A DNA stretch of 64,000 nucleotides from Saccharopolyspora sp. NFXS83 (GTDB lineage Bacteria > Actinomycetota > Actinomycetes > Mycobacteriales > Pseudonocardiaceae). Position numbers and translations under genes: made by a program. Position 1 is the first letter of the stretch. Every line of letters begins with the position of its first letter. Where the stretch lies: NCBI RefSeq assembly GCF_026241095.1, contig NZ_JAPFGB010000009.1, positions 62,001-126,000 of the forward strand, in the 5' to 3' direction. Under the pieces are notes generated by a model. The model was not told the DNA's origin, did not search any database, and was given only the letters and a program-made list of their open reading frames with translations. Of the stretch, positions 1 to 14,312 are shown in pieces.

Positions 1-3000
1 CTGCTGGAACTGGCCGTGCGGGCCGGCGACGAAGTGGGCCGTGCCCGGGTCGAGGAGCTGACCCTGCTCACCCCGCTGGTGCTGCCGGACAACGGCGGTG
101 TCCAGGTCCAGGTCCGGGTCGCCGACCAGGACGAGACCGGACGGCGGATCATCACCGTCCACTCGCGGCCCGACGGCTCCGACAGGTGGATCCAGCACGT
201 GACCGGCGCGCTGCTGCCCGGTGACGCCGACGGTTCGGCCGCCGAGCCGGGCTTCGCCGAGGTCTGGCCGCCGGAGCACGCCGAGCCGGTCGACCTGGCC
301 GGCTGCTACGGGCGGTTCGCCGCGGCGGGGTTCGGCTACGGGCCCGCCTTCCACGGCCTGCGTGCCGTGTGGCGGCGCGACGAGGAGCTGTTCGCCGAGG
401 TCGAGCTGCCGTCCGCGGTGGCCGACCAGGCGGGTTCGTTCGGGCTGCACCCGGCGCTGCTGGACTCGGTGCTGCACGCGCTGCTGGCGACCCGGCCGTC
501 CGACGGGACGCCGCGGCTGCCGTTCGCCTGGGAAGACGTCACCCTGCACGCTTCCGGCGCCGCGGCACTGCGGGTGCGCTTGGTCGAACGGGGCGGTGAC
601 GCGGTCGCCATCGAGGCCGCCGACGTCGCGGGCCGTCCGGTGCTCTCGGTCGGCGCACTGCGCGACCGCGCGGTGACCGATGAGCTGAGCGCACCGTCCA
701 CTCCGGACTCTGCGGAGCTGTTCACCCTGACCTGGACGGACGCGCCCGCGGCGGCGGTGACGCCCGATCCCGTGCCGGTGCACGACCTGGCCGCCGGCTT
801 GCCCGAGGGTGACGTGCCCCGGGTCGTGTGCGTCTCGGTGGCCGGAGCCGGTGACGACCCGGCCGGCGTGCGGGAGCTGACCGGCCGGGTGCTGGAGTCG
901 CTGCGGGAATGGCTGGCCGAGAAGCGCTTCTCGGACTCCTTGCTGGTGCTGGTGACCCGCGGTGCGCCGGACGCCGATCTGGGCGCTGCCGCGGTGTGGG
1001 GCCTGGTGCGCTCGGCGCAGTCGGAACACCCCGGCCGGTTCGCCCTGGTCGATGTGGAGTGCGACGAGGACGTCGCGGTGGCGTTGCCGCTGCTGGTCGA
1101 GGAACCGCAGGTCGTGGTGCGCGACGGGGTGGCCAGGGTCGCCAGGCTGACCCGCCTGTCGTCCGCCGGGGTGCTGGAGCTGCCCGCCGGTGGCTGGCGG
1201 CTGGACGCCGGTTCCCGGGCCAGCCTGGCCGAGCTGACCGCGATTCCCAGTCCCGAGGCCGACGCGGAGTTGCGGGGCAGGCAGGTCCGGCTCCGCGTGC
1301 TCGCCGCCGGGCTGAACTTCCGGGACGTGCTGAGCGCGCTGGGGATGTACCCCGGCGAGGCGGGCGCGCTGGGTGCCGAGGCGGTCGGCGTGGTGACCGG
1401 GGTCGGCCCGGACGTGCGCAACCTGCGCCCGGGGGACCGGGTCATGGGGATCGTGGCGGGCGGGATGAGCTCTGCCGCGGTCGTGCTGGACGAGGGGGTG
1501 CTGACCACCGTGCCCGCGGATTGGTCCGACGAGGTCGCCGCGTCGGTGCCGCTGGTGTTCCTGACCGCGTGCTACGCCTGGACCGACCTGGCCGGGCTGC
1601 GGCCGGGAGAGCGGGTGCTGGTGCACGCAGGCGCGGGCGGCGTCGGCATGGCGGCGATCCAGCTGGCCCGGCATCTCGGTGCCGAGGTGTTCGCCACGGC
1701 CAGCGAGTCCAAGTGGGACGCCCTGCGGGAGCTGGGCCTTCCCGAAGACCACATCGCGTCGTCGCGGAACCTGGAGTTCGCCGCGAGGTTCCCGCGGGTG
1801 GACGTGGTGCTGAACTCCCTGACCGGTGAGTTCATCGACGCGTCCCTCGGCCTGCTCGGGCCGGGTGGACGGTTCCTGGAGATGGGCAAGACCGACATCC
1901 GCGACGGCGGGCTGCCCGACGGGGTGACCTACCGGGCGTTCGACCTGGCCGACGCGGGCCCTGACCGCATCGGCTCGATGCTCGGCGAGTTGCTGGAGTT
2001 GTTCGCGCGCGGCGCGATCCACCCGCTGCCGTTGCGGTCCTGGGACGTGCGGCACGCCGCGGAGGCGTTCCGGTTCATGAGCCAGGCCCGGCACGTCGGC
2101 AAGCTGGTGCTGACCATGCCGCGTGCCTGGGATCCGGCAGGGACCGTGCTGATCACCGGCGGTACCGGCGGGCTGGGCGCTCTGCTCGTCCGGCACCTGC
2201 TGCGGCGGGGCCAGCGGGTGCTGGTCGCCAGCCGCCGCGGGGCCGACGCCCCCGGCGCGGCCGAACTCACCGAGCTGGGCGCGGAGGTGGTCGCCTGCGA
2301 CGTTTCCGACCGCGACGCCGTGCACAAGCTGGTGGCGGAGATCGATCACCTGACCGCCGTGGTGCACGCGGCCGGTGTGCTGGACGACGGTGTGCTGGAG
2401 TCGTTGACGCCGCAGCGGATCGACGCGGTGCTGCGGCCGAAGGTGGACGCGGCCTGGTATCTGCACGAGGCCACCGCCGACCGGCACGACCTGGCCGCCT
2501 TCGTGTTGTACTCCTCGGTGGCGGGTGTGCTGGGAAGCCCCGGACAGGGCAACTACGCGGCTGCCAACGCCTACCTGGACGCGCTCGCGGCGCATCGGCA
2601 GGGCCTGGGACTGCCCGCGCTGTCATTGGCGTGGGGTGCGTGGGCCGACCGGGGCATGACCGACGGCTCCCAGGAGGGCATCGGCGCCGAGCAGGGACTG
2701 AGGTTGTTCGACGCCGCCACCGGCACCACCCGCGGCCTCGTCGTTCCGCTCGCGAAGACCCCGCTGTCCGCGGGTGCCGAGGTGCCGCCGATCCTGCGTG
2801 GTCTCGCCGGGAACGGCAGGCGGGTCGCAGCGGACCCGGCCGCGGCACGCGCCGGTGTCGTCGACCGGCTCACCGGCTTGCGCGGCGAGGAGCAACGACG
2901 GCTGCTCGTGGACCTGGTGTGCGAGTCGGCCGCGGCGGTGCTCGCGCACGACGCCGCCGACGCGATCCGTCCGGACCTGGAATTCCAGGCGCTCGGGTTC

Positions 3001-3372
3001 ACCTCGCTCACCGCCGTCGAGCTGCGCAACCGCATCGGCGCCGCCACCGGGTTGCGGATGCCCTCGACCATGGTCTTCGACCACCCCACCCCGGCCGCGC
3101 TCGCCGAGCACCTGTTCGGCCAACTGGCCGGCGACACCGCGGTGGACGAGGGCACCGCCGTGCTGGCCGACCTGGACCGGCTGGAGGCCGCGATGGCGGC
3201 CACCGACCCGGACGACGTCACCCGCACCGGCGTCGCCTCCCGGCTGCGTCAGCTGCTGAAGCGGTGGGACGAGCCCGCCGACAGCGGCGTGTCGGAACGG
3301 TTCGAGCAGGCCAGCACCGACGAGATCTTCGACTTCATCGACAACGAGCTCGGCCGGTCGCGCAGCAGCTGA
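1..3372 (+). CDS. Type I PKS, 3' part: DH-ER-KR-ACP plus docking domain (5' truncated by window)
   Basis: The reading frame is open from base 1, so the gene continues upstream and its KS and AT are outside the window. Visible domains: a DH lacking its N-terminal HxxxGxxxxP region but keeping YGPAF (about 336-350) and HPALLD (about 447-464); an ER (about 1180-2090) with the NADPH motif [11 protein letters not shown]; a KR (about 2140-2670) with [12 protein letters not shown] (B-type), YSS and GNYAAANA; and an ACP (about 2880-3120) whose phosphopantetheine serine sits in LGFTSL at 3004-3006, Thr replacing the usual Asp. The last ~75 residues form a helical C-terminal docking domain ending in [12 protein letters not shown]. 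The module should leave a fully saturated beta-carbon. The next gene starts 28 bp downstream and encodes the terminal module, so this is the penultimate protein of the assembly line, equivalent in position to NysJ/AmphJ. Stop codon TGA at 3370-3372. Confidence 0.93.
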   Translation: MLELAVRAGDEVGRARVEELTLLTPLVLPDNGGVQVQVRVADQDETGRRIITVHSRPDGSDRWIQHVTGALLPGDADGSAAEPGFAEVWPPEHAEPVDLAGCYGRFAAAGFGYGPAFHGLRAVWRRDEELFAEVELPSAVADQAGSFGLHPALLDSVLHALLATRPSDGTPRLPFAWEDVTLHASGAAALRVRLVERGGDAVAIEAADVAGRPVLSVGALRDRAVTDELSAPSTPDSAELFTLTWTDAPAAAVTPDPVPVHDLAAGLPEGDVPRVVCVSVAGAGDDPAGVRELTGRVLESLREWLAEKRFSDSLLVLVTRGAPDADLGAAAVWGLVRSAQSEHPGRFALVDVECDEDVAVALPLLVEEPQVVVRDGVARVARLTRLSSAGVLELPAGGWRLDAGSRASLAELTAIPSPEADAELRGRQVRLRVLAAGLNFRDVLSALGMYPGEAGALGAEAVGVVTGVGPDVRNLRPGDRVMGIVAGGMSSAAVVLDEGVLTTVPADWSDEVAASVPLVFLTACYAWTDLAGLRPGERVLVHAGAGGVGMAAIQLARHLGAEVFATASESKWDALRELGLPEDHIASSRNLEFAARFPRVDVVLNSLTGEFIDASLGLLGPGGRFLEMGKTDIRDGGLPDGVTYRAFDLADAGPDRIGSMLGELLELFARGAIHPLPLRSWDVRHAAEAFRFMSQARHVGKLVLTMPRAWDPAGTVLITGGTGGLGALLVRHLLRRGQRVLVASRRGADAPGAAELTELGAEVVACDVSDRDAVHKLVAEIDHLTAVVHAAGVLDDGVLESLTPQRIDAVLRPKVDAAWYLHEATADRHDLAAFVLYSSVAGVLGSPGQGNYAAANAYLDALAAHRQGLGLPALSLAWGAWADRGMTDGSQEGIGAEQGLRLFDAATGTTRGLVVPLAKTPLSAGAEVPPILRGLAGNGRRVAADPAAARAGVVDRLTGLRGEEQRRLLVDLVCESAAAVLAHDAADAIRPDLEFQALGFTSLTAVELRNRIGAATGLRMPSTMVFDHPTPAALAEHLFGQLAGDTAVDEGTAVLADLDRLEAAMAATDPDDVTRTGVASRLRQLLKRWDEPADSGVSERFEQASTDEIFDFIDNELGRSRSS

Positions 3373-3400
3373 CCCGGTGGGAGCGAGAAAGGGCACCGAG

Positions 3401-9211
<5,811 letters not shown>

Positions 9212-9239
9212 GCCGCCGCGCCAGGCCGGCTCGCGCAAG

Positions 9240-9290
9240 CACGTGAAGGCCCCTTCACCACGTGAGACGTGGTGAAGGGGCCTTCACGTG
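9240..9290. terminator. Bidirectional hairpin terminator between converging genes
   Basis: A 24-bp perfect inverted repeat (9240-9263 and 9267-9290) with a 3-nt loop sits between the stop of the TE-bearing PKS (9211) and the stop of the convergent P450 gene (9301). It contains the core GAAGGGGCCTTC. It should fold identically from either strand and so end both transcripts. From memory, palindromes with an AAGGGGCCTT core are frequent between genes in Amycolatopsis genomes. Confidence 0.85.
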
Positions 9291-9300
9291 CTGTGCCGGG

Positions 9301-10443
9301 CTACCAGGTCACCTCGAAGCGCTCGGGCAGGCCGCCGGACAGCGGGAGGCTCCGCGGCACCAGGTCGCCCGCCGGACGCAGGTCCGGCAGGCGCGCGAGC
9401 AGCGCCTCGAACGCGGTGCACAGGATTAGCCGGGCCAGCGGCGCGCCGAGGCAGGTCCAGACGCCGTGGCTGAACGTGACGTGCCGGTTGGGGAAGCGTG
9501 CCGGATCGAACCGGCCGGGGTCGTCGAAGCCTGCGCTGTCCACATTGGCCAGCGTGAGATCCAGTAGCACGAGGTCGTTCTCCGCGATGGTCACACCGCC
9601 GATCTCGATGTCGGCCCGCGCGTACCGGGGCAGGCTGGTGCTGCCGGAGACCCGCAGGATCTCCTCCACCGCCCGGGGCATCGCCTCGGGATCGGCGGCC
9701 AGCGCGGCACGCTGCTCTGGATGTGCGTTCAGCAGCAGTACCCCGTAGTCGATCTGGTTGCGGGTGGCGCCCACGCCGGCGAACTGCAGCACCATCACCA
9801 GCTGAACGACCTGTTCGTCGGTGGCGCCTGCCGAGCACAGGCTCGACAGCATCGAGTCGTCCGGGGTCTCGCGCAGGCGCCCCACCAGTTCGGCGAGGTA
9901 GCCCGCGAGCTCCGCCAGGTCACCCTCGCCGGCCTGGGTCATCAGCGTGACGCAGCGGGACCGGTCGGGCTCCGGCACGCCCAGCAGCTCGCACAGTGCT
10001 TGGAAGATCACCGGCGTGGAGAAGCCGGTGTGCAGGTCCGCGGGCGGCCCGGCGCCCTCCAGCCGGTCCAGCTGGTCGTCGACGAGCCGCCGCAGCGCGG
10101 GGCGCAGGGCCAGCATCCGCTTGGCCGAGAAATAGGGCTTGAGCGTCGAGCGCAACACGGAGTGCAGCATGTCGGCGGTCTGGTGGTCGGCCGCCGTCAC
10201 CTGGTCGTAGGTCGGCTCCCCCGCGTAGCAGGCCCGTTCCTCCGGAGCCGGATGCGAACGGCCGATGCGGCTGTCGCCGAGCAGCTCGCGCACCTCGGCG
10301 TAGCCGGACACCAGCCACGCCTCGTCACCGGCAGGGGTGCGCACCCGGCGCACCGGTTCCTCCCGCGGCGGCACGTGCGGACACATGCGCTGGTCGAACG
10401 ACAGGTCGGACGTCATCAGCACCCGGTCGGCGGTCGACGTCAT
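9301..10443 (-). CDS. Cytochrome P450 with atypical I-helix (position of NysL/AmphL)
   Basis: This 380-residue bacterial P450 has the heme loop FSHGVWTCLG (ligand Cys331) and ExxR at Glu261-Arg264. The I-helix oxygen-activation motif reads AGVGAT (residues 222-227), where typical P450s have AG-x-(D/E)-T-T. Both the acidic residue and the catalytic threonine are therefore missing (Gly and Ala). It is last in the minus-strand operon, 23 bp after the stop of the other P450, with a strong GGAGGAGG ribosome site before the ATG. In nystatin-type clusters the P450 beside the TE-bearing PKS gene (NysL, AmphL, PimD) hydroxylates or epoxidises the finished macrolactone, so a late tailoring role on the aglycone or glycoside is likely. 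The exact site cannot be read from the sequence. No ferredoxin gene accompanies it. Confidence 0.88.
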   Translation of the reverse strand: MTSTADRVLMTSDLSFDQRMCPHVPPREEPVRRVRTPAGDEAWLVSGYAEVRELLGDSRIGRSHPAPEERACYAGEPTYDQVTAADHQTADMLHSVLRSTLKPYFSAKRMLALRPALRRLVDDQLDRLEGAGPPADLHTGFSTPVIFQALCELLGVPEPDRSRCVTLMTQAGEGDLAELAGYLAELVGRLRETPDDSMLSSLCSAGATDEQVVQLVMVLQFAGVGATRNQIDYGVLLLNAHPEQRAALAADPEAMPRAVEEILRVSGSTSLPRYARADIEIGGVTIAENDLVLLDLTLANVDSAGFDDPGRFDPARFPNRHVTFSHGVWTCLGAPLARLILCTAFEALLARLPDLRPAGDLVPRSLPLSGGLPERFEVTW

Positions 10444-10466
10444 CAGGTTCCTCCTCCGGTGAGCGG

Positions 10467-11645
10467 CTACCAGACGACCGGCAGCGAGTGCAGACCGAAC
10501 ACGGTGCCGTCGTACTTGAACGGCAGGTCCTCGGTCGCATCGGTGATACGCAGGGTGGGTATCCGGTCGAACAGGGTGCGGTGCACGCAGGCCATCTCCG
10601 CGCGCACCAGGTTCTGGCCGAGGCACTGGTGCACCCCGTAGCCGAATCCCACGTGGTTGCGGCCGTTGCCGGCGGGGTCGAAGCGGTGCGGGCACCCGAA
10701 CGCGGCCTCGTCGTGGTTGGCCGAGGCCAGCAGCGGGATGACGCCCTCGCCCGCCCGGATGAGACGGCCGCCGATCGTCACGTCGGCGACGGCCGTGCGC
10801 ATCGCCAGCATGTCTCCCACCGAGTGGTACCGGACCAGCTCGTCCACGGCCTGCTCGTCGCCAATCCACTCCGGGTTGGCCAGCAGCGTGATCACCCCGA
10901 GCGCGATGTTGTTCGCGGTGGTCTCGTGCCCGGCCATGAGCAGCAGCATCACCGCCCCGGACAGCTCGTCGGCGCTGAGCACCTCCGTCCGCAGGATGCG
11001 GCTGATCAGGTCCGCGCCCGGCCATTTCGACTTGATCCCCACCAACCGCCGGATGTAGCGCAGCAGCTGGCGGGCGGCGTCGGCGCGCTGGCCCTCGGTG
11101 GTGGTCGCGACGCTGACCAGGACCTGCGTCCTGCTCTCGAAGAAGTCGCGGTCGGCCTCGGGTACCCCGAGGATCGCGGAGATGATCCGCGACGGCACGG
11201 CCAGTGCGAGGTCGGCCACCAGGTCCGCGGTGCCGTCCTTGGCGAGCAACGCGTCGATGCACTCGTCGACGACCCGCTGGATGGTCGGCTGCCAGGTGCG
11301 GACCCGGCGGACCGTGAACTCGGGGATGAGGACCTTGCGGAACCGGTCGTGGTCGGGTGGGTCGAGGCCGACGAACCAGCCGGGGATCTCGTCCTGGGTC
11401 GGCACGCCGCCGGTCACCGCCACCTTCGGGAAACCCTCGTTGGCCGGGTTGGCGCTGATCCGCGGGTCGGTGAGCACCGCGCGCACATCCGCGTGCCGGG
11501 GCACCAGCCACACCGGGTGACCGCTGGGCAGGTGCGAGCGGACGGGAGCGCCGTCGGCCCGGAAGCCGGCGTACTCGGGCGGCGGCAGCATCCCGCCGGG
11601 CCGGCGATACGGGAACGGGACGGCTTCCTGGTCGGTACTGGTCAT
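10467..11645 (-). CDS. Cytochrome P450, CYP105-like (position of NysN/AmphN)
   Basis: This 392-residue P450 has a canonical I-helix AGHETT (residues 238-243), ExxR at Glu269-Arg272 and heme loop FGYGVHQCLG (Cys341). The overall sequence looks CYP105-like. Its ATG overlaps the TGA of the aminotransferase gene (TCAT on the plus strand at 11642-11645), so translation is coupled. In nystatin, amphotericin and pimaricin clusters the P450 next to the aminotransferase (NysN, AmphN, PimG) oxidises an exocyclic methyl branch to a carboxyl group. Several methylmalonyl-specific modules here could supply such a methyl. The functional assignment rests on gene position and family, not on a diagnostic residue. 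Those clusters also have a small ferredoxin gene (nysM/amphM), which is absent here. Confidence 0.88.
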   Translation of the reverse strand: MTSTDQEAVPFPYRRPGGMLPPPEYAGFRADGAPVRSHLPSGHPVWLVPRHADVRAVLTDPRISANPANEGFPKVAVTGGVPTQDEIPGWFVGLDPPDHDRFRKVLIPEFTVRRVRTWQPTIQRVVDECIDALLAKDGTADLVADLALAVPSRIISAILGVPEADRDFFESRTQVLVSVATTTEGQRADAARQLLRYIRRLVGIKSKWPGADLISRILRTEVLSADELSGAVMLLLMAGHETTANNIALGVITLLANPEWIGDEQAVDELVRYHSVGDMLAMRTAVADVTIGGRLIRAGEGVIPLLASANHDEAAFGCPHRFDPAGNGRNHVGFGYGVHQCLGQNLVRAEMACVHRTLFDRIPTLRITDATEDLPFKYDGTVFGLHSLPVVW

Positions 11646-12703
11646 GCTGAGCTCCCGTAGAATTCCCGGACCTTCCCGATCACGTAGTCCTGATCGCTCG
11701 CGGTCAGTCCGATGTAGACCGGAAGGTACAGGCCCTGATCGCTGAGCCGGGTGGCGTTGAGGGTGGGCCAGCTCGGGTCGAGGTAGCCGGGCTGCTGGCT
11801 CATCGGCCGGAAGAACCGGCGGGTCTCCACGCCGGCCCGCGCCAGGTGGTCGTGCAGCTCGTCGCGGCGCTCGGCGAGCAGGTCGTAGACCCACAGCACG
11901 TCGCGTGGCGGCAGCACGGTGATCCCGTCGACGTCGGCGAGACCTTCGTTGTAGCGCCGCTCGATTTCCCGGCGTTCGGCGAGGAAGTCGTCGAGTTGTT
12001 CGACCTGCGCCTGCGCCACGGCGGCCTGCATGTCGGTCATCCGGCAGCTGTAGGCGAGCTTGCGGTGGATGAAGTCGTGGCTGTGCGAGAAACCCATCGA
12101 GCGCAGGTGTTCGAGCTGGTCGGCGAGACGCTGGTCGTTGGTGAGGCAGATACCGCCCTCACCGGAGGTGATGATCTTGTTGCCGTACAGCGAGAAGCAG
12201 GCGATGTCACCGACCGGGCGGACGCCGTGCGCCTCCGCCGAGTCCTCGACCACCCGCAGGTTGTACTCGTAGGCCAGCCGCATCACATCGTCCATGTCGC
12301 AGCGACGGCCGTAGATGTGCACCGGCATGATCACCTTGGTGCGCGGGGTGATCTGCGCCTCGATGGCGCCGGTGTCGATGTTGAGGTCGTCCCGGCAGTC
12401 GACGAACACCGGCGTCGCGCCGACGTAGGTGACCGCCCAGGCGGTGGCGACCATGGTGAACTCCGGGACGATGACCTCGTCGCCGGGACCGACCCCCAGC
12501 GCCCGCAGCGCCAGCATCAGCGCGGTGGTGCCCGACGAGCAGGACACGCCGTGCGCCACGCCGTTGTAGTCCGCGAACGCCCGCTCGAACCCGGTGACGT
12601 GCGGGCCCTTGGACGATATCCAGCCGTCCTTGATCCCGTCGGTGACGTACTCGAGTTCCCGGCCGGTGAGGCTGGGTTTGGCGACCATGTACTTGTAAGT
12701 CAT
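11642..12703 (-). CDS. DegT/DnrJ/EryC1-family sugar aminotransferase, NysDII/AmphDII-like (GDP-perosamine synthase fold)
   Basis: This 353-residue PLP enzyme of the fold-type I sugar aminotransferase family has its PLP lysine at Lys176 (SLYGNK), the pyridine-nitrogen Asp154 in VVEDSAEAHG, and SSGTTAL near residue 57. The N-terminus MTYKYMVAKPSLTGRE and the overall pattern resemble the GDP-sugar aminotransferases of polyene clusters (NysDII, AmphDII, PimC), which make GDP-mycosamine from a GDP-keto-6-deoxymannose. The true start is the ATG at 12701-12703; the frame stays open further upstream but that part lies inside the glycosyltransferase gene. Start and stop overlap neighbouring genes by ATGA junctions on both sides, so it is translated as one unit with the glycosyltransferase and the P450. 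The GDP-mannose 4,6-dehydratase that would feed it is not in the window. Perosamine or another amino-dideoxyhexose is the alternative product. Confidence 0.88.
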   Translation of the reverse strand: MTYKYMVAKPSLTGRELEYVTDGIKDGWISSKGPHVTGFERAFADYNGVAHGVSCSSGTTALMLALRALGVGPGDEVIVPEFTMVATAWAVTYVGATPVFVDCRDDLNIDTGAIEAQITPRTKVIMPVHIYGRRCDMDDVMRLAYEYNLRVVEDSAEAHGVRPVGDIACFSLYGNKIITSGEGGICLTNDQRLADQLEHLRSMGFSHSHDFIHRKLAYSCRMTDMQAAVAQAQVEQLDDFLAERREIERRYNEGLADVDGITVLPPRDVLWVYDLLAERRDELHDHLARAGVETRRFFRPMSQQPGYLDPSWPTLNATRLSDQGLYLPVYIGLTASDQDYVIGKVREFYGSSA

Positions 12704-14121
12704 GGCATCCTCGTTCCTTGTCCGGAGCCGTCCAGCACCGGCAGCTCCAGCAGAAGGTCGGCGGCGGCGTGGCGACCGCCGGCCGTGGACATGAGTGCCG
12801 CCATACGCTCGGCACGTTCCTGATAGGACGGATCGGCCAGCACCCGGGTCAACTTGTCGGTCGCGTCGTCCGGCTCGACGGTGTCGGTGCGGTCCAGCCG
12901 CAGGCCGATCCCGTGGTCCTCGCCACGCACCGCGACGTCGTAGCAGTCGACGAACAGCGGCCACATCACCTGTGGCTTGCCGAAGTAGAGGCCCTCGTGG
13001 AAGGAGTTGCTGCCGGTGTGGTTGAAGAACAGCCGGACGTTCGGGTGGGCCAGCACGTCGAGCTGGGAGGGCAGCCAGCTCTCCACGCGCAGGTTGGGTG
13101 GCAGTTCGTCCCGCGGTGGTAATAGGTGTTGCTGGCTCGCGGGTAGCTTCCACAGGACGTGGTGGTGGCCATCGAGGCGACGGGCGACCTCGACCAGCGC
13201 CTCGACCTCATCCCGGCTGAACCGGATGAGCGTGCCGAACGCCTGGTAGACGATCGACTCGTGCGCGTCCAGCCAGGCGGTGAGCTCGGGGTCCGGCGGG
13301 GCCTGGGGCAGCGGCGGGATCATCGGCCCGGTGAGCCGCAGCCAGTCCGGGACGGCGAACGGGTAGTCCAGCTCGGCGATCGAGTAGCACAACGCCAGTT
13401 CGGCCCGTTCCAGCTTGTCCATCGGGTTGCGGAGCGAGCGCGTGACATCGATTTCCGCCCAGACGGCGTCCTCGTACCGCATCCGACGCAGCATGGCAGG
13501 ACTGGCGAACGTGGCCATGGTGCGCAGCCGGAACAACCGGTTGGTGATGCGCTGGCGCAGGTTCATCCGCAGCGGTAGGCCGGATCGCGGTGTCGGGAAC
13601 CCGCGTGGGGTGAAGGACCGGCCCCCCGGCCCCGCGGCGGAGACCATGTTGCTCGCCAGGAACGGGATGCCGAGCACGAACGGGATGCGCTTGGTGAGGG
13701 CGAGGTCGACGGCGTAGCCGCAGAACGCGTCGAGGACCATCAGTGCCGGCCGCGTTCGCTCGACGGCCTGCTCCAGCAGCTGGTACTTGGCGACCATCGC
13801 GTGCGGGTCCTGGGACTGGCGCAGGAACGCCTGGAAGGACCGGATTCGGGAGTTCTCGTTCATCACCGCGCGGTAGGTCTCGTCGTCCCAGCCGGTGGGG
13901 GACAGGCCGGCCACCTCCTCGCCCAGCGAGAGGAACTCCACCTCGCTCGTCGCCGAGAGGTTCTCGATGTCCGCCCGGCGGTGCTCGTCAGTGGCGAACA
14001 CCAGGCCGGGCACGCCACGCCGCGCGAGTTCGCCCGCCAGCACCAGCAACGGGTTGAGCAGACCACTGTCCGGATAGGAAGCGAACAGGATGGGCCGCGC
14101 CGGCTCCGTAGGTTCCGCCAT
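12700..14121 (-). CDS. GT1-family glycosyltransferase, NysDI/AmphDI-like (probable aminosugar transferase)
   Basis: This 473-residue GT-B enzyme begins ILFASYPDSGLLNPLLVLAG, the acceptor-side Rossmann start. It carries the donor-site signature FFNHTGSNSFHEGLYFGKP followed by the P-x-x-x-D-C-x-D region (about residues 350-385). It resembles the macrolide mycosaminyltransferases of polyene clusters more than the EryCIII/DesVII group, and no P450-like activator partner is present. It is the first gene of the divergent minus-strand operon, transcribed away from the starter PKS gene. Its TGA overlaps the aminotransferase ATG by 4 bp, so donor synthesis and transfer are co-expressed. A TTA leucine codon occurs at plus-strand 13120-13122 (…HLLPP…), which makes its translation potentially bldA-dependent. 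It probably attaches the aminosugar to the macrocycle; the acceptor hydroxyl is unknown. Confidence 0.87.
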   Translation of the reverse strand: MAEPTEPARPILFASYPDSGLLNPLLVLAGELARRGVPGLVFATDEHRRADIENLSATSEVEFLSLGEEVAGLSPTGWDDETYRAVMNENSRIRSFQAFLRQSQDPHAMVAKYQLLEQAVERTRPALMVLDAFCGYAVDLALTKRIPFVLGIPFLASNMVSAAGPGGRSFTPRGFPTPRSGLPLRMNLRQRITNRLFRLRTMATFASPAMLRRMRYEDAVWAEIDVTRSLRNPMDKLERAELALCYSIAELDYPFAVPDWLRLTGPMIPPLPQAPPDPELTAWLDAHESIVYQAFGTLIRFSRDEVEALVEVARRLDGHHHVLWKLPASQQHLLPPRDELPPNLRVESWLPSQLDVLAHPNVRLFFNHTGSNSFHEGLYFGKPQVMWPLFVDCYDVAVRGEDHGIGLRLDRTDTVEPDDATDKLTRVLADPSYQERAERMAALMSTAGGRHAAADLLLELPVLDGSGQGTRMP

Positions 14122-14145
14122 GGCTCTTAGCGTCCACCGCTGAGG

Positions 14146-14161
14146 TCCGAGAAATCCCTAG
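14146..14161. promoter_or_regulatory. Putative PAS-LuxR (PimM-type) operator, left site
   Basis: TCCGAGAAATCCCTAG matches the published PimM consensus CTVGGGAWWTCCCBAG, as I remember it, at 13 of 16 positions. The right half AAATCCCTAG is perfect and the left half is degenerate. It lies 25 bp upstream of the glycosyltransferase start codon. Confidence 0.5.
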
Positions 14162-14252
14162 TGTCCTGAGCAGTTCGCCGACCGGATTTCGAGGCACGTG
14201 AACCTGCCAGAACCCTTGCCCCGTCGTGCGTTTCCGCCCGTCGGCGGGATTT

Positions 14253-14268
14253 CTAGGGAAATGTCCAG
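14253..14268. promoter_or_regulatory. Putative PAS-LuxR (PimM-type) operator, right site
   Basis: CTAGGGAAATGTCCAG matches CTVGGGAWWTCCCBAG at 14 of 16 positions, with the left ten bases perfect. It lies 45 bp upstream of the starter PKS start. Together with the left site it places one operator in front of each divergent transcript, as I recall for pimaricin and amphotericin clusters. Confidence 0.6.
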
Positions 14269-14312
14269 TCCACCGTTCGTACGGTCCAGATTCGGACGCC
14301 CGAAGGAACGAG

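Larger units (their letters stand above)
14122..14312. promoter_or_regulatory. Divergent promoter region between tailoring operon and starter PKS
   Basis: This 191-bp gap separates the glycosyltransferase start codon (minus) from the starter PKS start codon (plus), so both promoters must lie here or just inside the genes. It contains two near-matches to the PAS-LuxR operator, entered separately. A GAAGGAA ribosome site at 14302-14308 precedes the PKS start. I could not assign -35/-10 boxes with confidence. Confidence 0.75.

Noticed and set aside
10444-10466. A ferredoxin gene between the two P450 genes, as in nystatin (nysM)
   Set aside because: Only 23 bp separate the P450 genes, so none is present here.
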